Of a stretch of DNA of 5,097 bases, positions 1 to 4,024 are shown in pieces; position 1 is the stretch's first letter, and the number at the start of each line of letters is the position of its first letter. The position numbers were made by a program, and so were the translations under genes. The DNA comes from Thermoplasmata archaeon (GTDB taxonomy: Archaea; Thermoplasmatota; Thermoplasmata; Lutacidiplasmatales; UBA184): NCBI GenBank assembly GCA_030042815.1, contig JASHYY010000160.1, positions 1 through 5,097 on the forward strand. Reading direction: 5' to 3'. The notes beneath the pieces were generated by a model. It ran no database searches. It saw nothing but the letters and a program-made list of their open reading frames with translations, and was not told the origin of the DNA.

Positions 1-31
1 GCGTAGACGACCGGGCCGACTCCGGAAGGCG

Positions 32-376
32 CTAGGGGACGAGCGCTGCGGCGACCGCCGTGCGTTGCCGCGCGGTCGCACTAGGCCCGGACCGAAGAGA
101 TTGCGCGCCGGCCTTGCCGCACTGAACCACGTCGCGGAACAGCCGGTCGATCAATTCCGGCGAGACTCCCAGCTCGATCGCCCAGCGGTGGGCCCGATCG
201 CGTACCAGCCGTTCCTGGACTCGGTTCGTGACCGACTCGCCCGCCTCGAGCCGCAGGCGGATCGCCGAGCGGGCCAGGCGCAGACGCGCGCTGACGAGGC
301 GCACGATCTCGCGGTCGACCCGGGCGAGCTCGGCCCGCAGCTCGGCGAGCGACTTCGACCCCGGTTCCGCGTCCAT
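32..376 (-). CDS. Chorismate mutase-like protein, AroQ (type II) all-helical fold
   Basis: The family converts chorismate to prephenate in Phe/Tyr synthesis, in the cytoplasm. From the ATG at 376 the protein has 114 residues. Residues 10-90 align without a gap to the mutase domain of the E. coli P-protein. The helix-1 pattern LRAELARVDREIV and the Arg equivalents of E. coli R11 and R28 (R14, R31 here) are present, as is E52 (E55). Other active-site positions differ: K39 is Arg (R42, tolerated in M. tuberculosis AroQ), D48 is Asn (N51), R51 is Gln (Q54), S84 is Gly (G87) and Q88 is Ala (A91). Activity is therefore uncertain. A strong GGAGGTG lies 15 bases before this ATG. GTG starts at 394 or 418 would add only an unconserved N-terminus, and 418 lies inside the palindrome. 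The tail after residue 92 is Ala-rich and unconserved. The gene is divergent from the U32 gene. The fold call is firm; the reaction is inferred. Confidence 0.85.
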   Translation of the reverse strand: MDAEPGSKSLAELRAELARVDREIVRLVSARLRLARSAIRLRLEAGESVTNRVQERLVRDRAHRWAIELGVSPELIDRLFRDVVQCGKAGAQSLRSGPSATARQRTAVAAALVP

Positions 377-462
377 CCACCGTCCGAACCGCACCTCCAA
401 AAGGAGCCTCCCCCGCACCGGTGCGGGCGGGTATTCTTCTCGCGCGGCCCGTCCCGGAGTCG
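377..462. promoter_or_regulatory. Divergent promoter region of the mutase-like and U32 genes
   Basis: These 86 bases separate two divergent start codons and must hold both promoters. Rightward, the AT-rich island TATTCTTCT (432-440) is centred about 28 bases before the U32 ATG, where an archaeal TATA box would sit for a leaderless transcript. A GGAG at 456-459 is only 3 bases from that ATG. Leftward, AAAA at 399-402 (CCTTTTGG on the minus strand) is about 25 bases before the mutase ATG, next to a GGAGGTG. These are weak boxes read by eye; assigning them as promoters is inference. Confidence 0.45.
412..427. repeat. Perfect 16-bp palindrome, candidate operator
   Basis: CCCGCACCGGTGCGGG is self-complementary over all 16 bases with no spacer. 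It lies midway between the two divergent genes, beside the TATA-like island at 432-440. A dimeric regulator bound here could act on both promoters. The GC-rich background makes short palindromes common, but 8 perfect base pairs are fewer than expected by chance in so small a gap. No regulator gene is adjacent in this window. Confidence 0.45.
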
Positions 463-1653
463 ATGCAGATCGTCCTGGCCTCCAACTTCGACGACCGGCT
501 CGTCGCCGAGACGGCGGACCTTCCGGTCTCGACGTTCTTTGGGGGCTACCCGGTGCAGCTGACCGGCGGAGGACGCCCGCCCCAGATCCTTCCGGAGGTC
601 ACCCCGGAGCGGTTCCGCGACCACCTCGAAGTGGTCCACCGGCTCGGCCGGAACTTCTACGCCACCCTCAACAGCAGCGACCTCGGACTGCACGAGTACC
701 GCCCGGACTATGTCGAGCGGTTCCTTCGGGAGGTCGGCGAACTGCTCGACCTCGGGGTCGACGGCTTCGTCATCGCGATCCCGGCACTGATCGAGGCGAT
801 TCGCACCGAGTGGCCCGACGTTCCGATCACGGTGTCGACGTTCGCACGGATCCGTACGGCCACGCAGGCGGAGTACTTCCTCGGGCTCGGCGCGCGGACC
901 ATCATCCTCGAGGAGGCGAACCGCGATTTTCGCCTGATCCGGGCGCTGGTGCGGCTGGGCGCGGAGGTCGAGATCCTCGTGAACCAGTCGTGCCTTCCGT
1001 CCTGCCCCTACCGCGGACACCACCTGAACACGAGCTCGCTCGCCTCGCAACCCGGGGCGCCCGCCCCGGCGTTCGAGTACCCCATCCTCGAGTGCGGACT
1101 CGAGTACGTCCGGGACCCGTCGAAATTGATCTCCGGCATCTTCGTCCGGCCCGAGGACCTCCAGGTGTACGAGGAGGTGGGCGTCGCTCGGTTCAAGGTC
1201 TCGGGTCGGAACCGTTCCACGGAGTGGCTCGCTCACGCGGCCCGGGCCTACGCCTCCCGTTCGTACCCGGGCGACCTCACCGAGATCCTGAGCCTGGTCC
1301 AAGTGAAAGGCCCGCGCTCGGCCCTGAAGAGAATCGTGGCGGCCTCGGGCAATCGGGAGGCGGAGAGACTGGCCGACGCGTTCCGCCCCCTCGAGCAGAT
1401 CACCATCGATAACCGGGCTTTTCCGAAGGACTTCCTGCGCCACATCGCCGCGGTCGATTGCGAGCATACGACCTGCAGCGCGTGCGGGTACTGCCGCGAA
1501 GTCGCCGAGCACGTGCTTCGTATCGCCGGCCGCCCCCCTTCGGAATATCGGCCTCCCGTGGAGCTCCCGGAAGCGATCCGGCTCCTCCCCGAGCTCCGCG
1601 CCGGCGCCTCCGGTCTGCCGCCGGACACGGTTCCGTTGCCGGTTGTTCGGTGA
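463..1653 (+). CDS. Peptidase U32-family (UbiU/UbiV/TrhP-like) TIM-barrel protein, probable iron-sulphur protein
   Basis: The protein has 396 residues. It shows the U32 barrel pattern: an N-terminal strand (MQIVLASNFDD), a central stretch LGVDGFVIAIPALIEAIR and the helix-strand repeats that follow, then the hallmark Cys-bearing segment NQSCLPSCPYR. Family members once called collagenases are now known mainly as 4Fe-4S enzymes in oxygen-independent hydroxylation of quinone precursors (UbiU-UbiV) or of tRNA and rRNA bases (TrhP, RlhA). Cysteines are at 177, 181 and 211, with a second group C333-x4-C338-x2-C341-x2-C344 near the C-terminus. The first three could ligate a cluster as in UbiU/V. The last four look like a further metal site. 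I see no signal peptide or membrane segment. The ATG at 463 is chosen over a GTG at 421, which lies inside the palindrome and adds an unconserved leader. The substrate cannot be named. Protease function is unlikely. Confidence 0.85.
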   Translation: MQIVLASNFDDRLVAETADLPVSTFFGGYPVQLTGGGRPPQILPEVTPERFRDHLEVVHRLGRNFYATLNSSDLGLHEYRPDYVERFLREVGELLDLGVDGFVIAIPALIEAIRTEWPDVPITVSTFARIRTATQAEYFLGLGARTIILEEANRDFRLIRALVRLGAEVEILVNQSCLPSCPYRGHHLNTSSLASQPGAPAPAFEYPILECGLEYVRDPSKLISGIFVRPEDLQVYEEVGVARFKVSGRNRSTEWLAHAARAYASRSYPGDLTEILSLVQVKGPRSALKRIVAASGNREAERLADAFRPLEQITIDNRAFPKDFLRHIAAVDCEHTTCSACGYCREVAEHVLRIAGRPPSEYRPPVELPEAIRLLPELRAGASGLPPDTVPLPVVR

Positions 1654-1694
1654 GGCATCGAAAGCCCATCGGTTTGGCCGGCGGTGGCGGCCCG

Positions 1695-2105
1695 CTACGC
1701 AGGAGTCACCGGACCGCCGGCGCGCCGGAGCTCTCGCCGCACGAACAGCACGAGCCATTCGACCTCGAAGATTGGCGGAACCAGTAGCTCGAGGCAGTAC
1801 CACCAAGGGACGCGCACCGTCGGCAGCGATTCGACGCCGGTCCAGATCGCCTTCGAAATCCGGTGTCGACCGTCGAGCGCGATCTGGTACCAGCCCTGCC
1901 CGGCCACGATGATCGGGAAGGTGAGGTCGGCCCGGTCGAGGAATTTCGGGAATAAGCGGAGGGCCAGTCGGATCATGCGGGGAGAGAGGCGGGGGAGCTG
2001 CTCCAGGGTCTCCGGAACGACCTCGACGGCGTGGGTCTTGACGTAGCGAATCGCGAGCAGGAGCCCGGGCCTACGATGCCACGAGAACGACCGAGTGTCG
2101 ACCAC
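1695..2105 (-). CDS. Small stand-alone ParB/sulfiredoxin-fold protein
   Basis: This is a 136-residue protein read from a GTG. The recognisable part is the ParB-box motif LDGRHRISKA at residues 77-86, followed by GVESLPTVRV. This is the pattern of ParB N-terminal and sulfiredoxin-like domains, where the DGRHR loop binds nucleotide and the final strand closes the sheet. Residues 22-70 would supply the first strand and helices. The helix-turn-helix and dimerisation domains of chromosome-partitioning ParB are absent, and no ParA is nearby, so a partition role is not indicated. The C-terminus is hydrophobic and aromatic (residues 101-122), perhaps an amphipathic helix. It converges with the U32 gene, 41 bases between stops. 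The start is weak: there is no clear ribosome site, and the TATA-like TATAT at 2126-2130 is only about 23 bases away, so the true N-terminus may lie upstream. Function unknown. Confidence 0.7.
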   Translation of the reverse strand: MVDTRSFSWHRRPGLLLAIRYVKTHAVEVVPETLEQLPRLSPRMIRLALRLFPKFLDRADLTFPIIVAGQGWYQIALDGRHRISKAIWTGVESLPTVRVPWWYCLELLVPPIFEVEWLVLFVRRELRRAGGPVTPA

Positions 2106-2296
2106 GCCCCCGCCCCGCGATCCTCTATATCGTACACGATGCGTGCCAGTAGAGCCTTGTGGACTCGGACGAAGGTGCAGCCGTCAATGCCCTTGTTCCC
2201 GACAGGATTTGGTCGAGGAGTTTCATCGAGCGCGAGCGGCCCCGACACGCCCGCCGGGGCGGCAACTGCCAGAGACCGGACGGGAGTCGAGTCCGG
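2106..2296. promoter_or_regulatory. Divergent intergenic region between ParB-like and ATL genes
   Basis: These 191 bases lie between the two divergent starts. The only clear AT-rich island is TCTATATC at 2124-2131, which reads as a TATA-like box on either strand. It is about 23 bases from the minus-strand GTG at 2105 and about 31 from a plus-strand GTG at 2159 that is in frame with ATL. A G/C-run block (2107-2117) separates it from the ParB-like start. The rest (2160-2275) shows no RNA gene. On the minus strand, 2113-2187 reads as a protein-like segment, discussed in the findings. Confidence 0.35.
2276..2296 (+). repeat. Inverted repeat abutting the ATL start codon
   Basis: CCGGAC at 2276-2281 and GTCCGG at 2291-2296 are exact inverted copies around a 9-base loop, GGGAGTCGA. 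The loop contains the only Shine-Dalgarno-like sequence (GGGAG, 2282-2286), and the right arm ends directly before the ATG at 2297. In RNA this would form a 6-bp GC-rich hairpin that presents or hides the ribosome site. The repeat is seen directly; any regulatory role is inference. Confidence 0.4.
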
Positions 2297-2692
2297 ATGA
2301 GGACGTTGGCTCGCTTGCGCGCGGTCATTGCCCGCGTCCCCCGTGGCAAGGTGGTCACCTACGGACAAGTGGCGGCCATTGCCGGGTACCCAGGCGCAGC
2401 CCGGCTGACAGTCTGGGCCCTACAGCGCTCGGACGGACTCCCCTGGCACCGGGTCGTCGCCTCTGGCGGTCGGATCGCCCTTCCGGACGAGGGAGGACGC
2501 GAACAACGGTTGCGGCTCGAGACGGAGGGGGTTTCTTTCCGCGGGGGCCGCGTTCGGATGGACCGACACCAGTGGATTCCGGGGTCATCGAGAGGCGGAG
2601 TAGAGGTCGGACGCGCGAGGATGCGAAGGACCGTCCCGGCAGGACGAGAACCCTACGACGCGCGGGGACATTTTTCCCCAGGGTCTCGCTGA
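2297..2692 (+). CDS. Alkyltransferase-like (ATL) DNA-repair protein, MGMT family without the acceptor Cys
   Basis: The protein has 131 residues. Residues 1-93 form the DNA-binding domain of O6-methylguanine-DNA methyltransferase: VPRGKVVTYGQVAAIAG with Tyr22, the arginine-finger site in GAAR (R36), then PWHRV at 49-53. In MGMT this last motif is PCHRV and the Cys accepts the alkyl group. Trp50 here marks an ATL, as in E. coli YbaZ and S. pombe Atl1. ATLs bind O6-alkylguanine and flip it out but do not remove the alkyl group; they pass lesions to nucleotide excision repair. The conserved domain ends at RHQW (90-93). The remaining 38 residues are Arg/Gly-rich and unconserved. The ATG at 2297 fits the family N-terminus, with GGGAG 10 bases upstream. 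An in-frame GTG at 2159 would add 46 residues with no domain character. It converges with the MscS-like gene, 33 bases between stops. Confidence 0.85.
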   Translation: MRTLARLRAVIARVPRGKVVTYGQVAAIAGYPGAARLTVWALQRSDGLPWHRVVASGGRIALPDEGGREQRLRLETEGVSFRGGRVRMDRHQWIPGSSRGGVEVGRARMRRTVPAGREPYDARGHFSPGSR

Positions 2693-2725
2693 TCAAGTCG
2701 GAGGTCCGGAAGTTCGCCGGACCGG

Positions 2726-3226
2726 TCAGTACTCGCCGGAGAGTCGCTGGGTGGCGGTGAAGTTAATCATGGGTCCGGACAGCAGGTTGGAATTGCTGAC
2801 CATCGCAAGGGCGCCGGATTCGGTCTTGAGAACGACCTCGACGAGGCCGATGCCCACCACGGTCCCTTTCACTCCACTGAACTGAACGAGGTCGCCAATG
2901 CGGAGGAACCGCTGCTGAATCAGAACGAAACCGGCGAGAATGTTCTGGAGTGTGGTCTGCAGCGCGAGGGTGATGGCGATCCCGGCGACTGCCGAGACGG
3001 TGAGGGCGGAAAGGAAGCTGAAGGAGCCCAGGGTGGCGGCGGCACCGGCCACGACGATCGCAACCCAGACGATGGTGATCACGACCCGCAGCGTGTGAAC
3101 TCTTGCCGGCGGCCAGCCGCGGCGCTTGGCCGCTTCGCCTCCCCACCGCGAAAGGGAGTAGCCCGTCACGGCGGGAACTAGGATGAAGAGGACGATGTCG
3201 AGTGCGACGGCCTCGGTCAACCCCAC
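2726..3226 (-). CDS. Miniature MscS-type mechanosensitive channel
   Basis: MscS channels open under membrane tension to release solutes on osmotic downshift. This 166-residue protein has three membrane segments (about 8-24, 46-67 and 72-104) and then the cytoplasmic beta domain (about 108-156). The pore helix AGIAITLALQTTLQNILAG aligns with E. coli TM3: I83 and L87 match seal residues L105 and L109, while Gly108 and Gly113, the latter at the helix kink, are Thr86 and Thr91. RFLRIGDLV and the late SNSNLLSGPMINF match the beta-domain signatures. The protein stops right after the beta domain, so the C-terminal alpha/beta vestibule domain of E. coli MscS (286 residues) is missing, and 33 bases later the convergent ATL gene begins. 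The GTG start has an ideal AGGAGGG 7 bases upstream. It looks complete rather than truncated. The ion and tension response are unknown. Confidence 0.88.
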   Translation of the reverse strand: MGLTEAVALDIVLFILVPAVTGYSLSRWGGEAAKRRGWPPARVHTLRVVITIVWVAIVVAGAAATLGSFSFLSALTVSAVAGIAITLALQTTLQNILAGFVLIQQRFLRIGDLVQFSGVKGTVVGIGLVEVVLKTESGALAMVSNSNLLSGPMINFTATQRLSGEY

Positions 3227-3233
3227 GGGTTGT

Positions 3234-3268
3234 CCCTCCTCTCGAACCGCATGCGGATGGGGATATAG
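3234..3268 (-). promoter_or_regulatory. TATA-like box and strong Shine-Dalgarno for the MscS-like gene
   Basis: On the minus strand, CCTATATCC (centre about 3265) stands out in the GC-rich background 39 bases upstream of the GTG at 3226. A start about 26 bases downstream would give a leader of roughly 12-14 bases that begins at or just before AGGAGGG (3234-3240). The ribosome site is clear; the TATA assignment is inference and presumes archaeal transcription. The rest of the divergent gap (3269-3455) shows only a weak 5-bp inverted repeat (TGCGG 3333-3337, CCGCA 3348-3352) and no RNA gene. Confidence 0.45.
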
Positions 3269-3455
3269 GTCACGCTAGCGAGGGGAACCGTGCGGCGTGA
3301 GACTGCTTCCGCTCATCAAGAAGGGGCGGACGTGCGGAAACCCCGGACCGCAATGGACTCCAAGGGTCCGACGACCTCCCGAGCGGGGACACGCCATCGC
3401 GAAGTCACCTAACCGAAGGCCTCCACTCTTCCCCTGCAGCGAAAGGTCCGTTCCG

Positions 3456-3939
3456 ATGGCGAGCTGGGACAATTTCCTCGTGGCCCAGGTGGGCGCGTCG
3501 GCGGCGTTGGCCGGTCTCCTCTTCGTCGGTCCTTCGATCAACGTGGCGAAGATCGTCGCGAACCCTGCGCTTCCGAACCGGGCCCTTCAGGCACTGACTC
3601 TGCTGTTCTCGATCCTCGTGGTCGCCTCGGTCCTGCTCGTTCCCGGCGAGCCGCTCTCTACCGTGGGGGTCGAGGTGGTCTGCGTGGGGATCGGGATCGG
3701 GGGTCGTGACGGTCCGTGTGACGCTCAGGAGCCTGCGCCTTGTCGCGGCCGAGTATCGTCGTTGGCACGTGATGGAATCGAGCCTGGTGGCTCTCCCACC
3801 GGTCTTCTATGTAGCCGCGGGAATCGTATTCGTGTTCGGCCAGCCGAACGGAACGTACCTCTTCGTTCCCGCGATACCGATCTCCTTCATCACCGCGATC
3901 ATCGACTCCCGGGTGCTGTTGGTCGAGATCAACCGATAG
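3456..3939 (+). pseudogene. Small multi-pass membrane protein, frameshifted in a G5 run
   Basis: Two overlapping frames together encode one protein. From the ATG at 3456 (AAAGGT 8 bases upstream) the first frame gives MASWDNFLVAQVGASAALAG and three hydrophobic stretches up to VGIGIG. It then runs into Pro/Cys/Arg-rich nonsense. The second frame continues with VVTVRVTLRSLRLVAAEYRR and two more hydrophobic stretches, and stops at 3939 after the ending LLVEINR. Removing one G from GGGGG at 3699-3703 joins them into a 160-residue protein with about 4-5 membrane segments. I recognise both ends as typical of an uncharacterised small integral membrane protein family found in bacteria and some archaea, starting W-D/N-NFF-AQVGASAALAGLLFVG. 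No function is known. The break may be a real mutation, a phase-variable tract, or a homopolymer error in assembly. The cyclase gene follows after 85 bases on the same strand. Confidence 0.8.
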
Positions 3940-3993
3940 AGCCGCTTTCGATGGGCGTTCCCGGTCGGACGTGGGTCGCCCCGGCCCCGCAGG

Positions 3994-4001
3994 CCTTAAC
4001 T
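3994..4001 (+). promoter_or_regulatory. Weak TATA-like box upstream of the cyclase
   Basis: CCTTAACT is the only AT-rich island in the 85-base gap after the membrane-protein gene. Its centre is about 27 bases before the GTG at 4025, the spacing of an archaeal TATA box to a leaderless start. There is also GGGA at 4017-4020, 4 bases before that GTG. The match is short and the call is tentative. Confidence 0.25.
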
Positions 4002-4024
4002 GAGTGCCGGCGAGTCGGGAAGCT

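Noticed and set aside
395..406. CTCC-AAAA-GGAG as a terminator or operator
   Set aside because: A 4-bp stem is too weak, and the minus-strand GGAG is better explained as the ribosome site of the mutase-like gene.
228..1412. A 394-codon open frame on the plus strand
   Set aside because: Off-frame shadow across two real genes, with Arg/Pro-rich nonsense translation typical of GC-rich DNA.
151..1806. A 551-codon open frame on the minus strand
   Set aside because: It is a shadow of the U32 gene and part of the mutase-like gene. Its translation is Arg/Gly/Asp-rich with no domain, while the plus frame is a clear U32 protein.
2159..2296. N-terminal extension of ATL from the GTG at 2159
   Set aside because: The frame is open and a TATA-like box lies about 31 bases upstream, but the 46 residues have no ATL-like features and family proteins start near the ATG at 2297.
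2671..2675. T5 run as a transcription terminator
   Set aside because: It is inside the ATL open frame, before its stop, with no stem; too short to call.
2095..2760. A 221-codon plus-strand frame over the ATL gene
   Set aside because: Arg/Pro-rich translation with no motif; the ATL frame on the same strand explains the region.
3227..3455. tRNA or other structured RNA in the divergent gap
   Set aside because: No T-arm-like motif, no cloverleaf pairing and only a 5-bp inverted repeat were found by eye on either strand.
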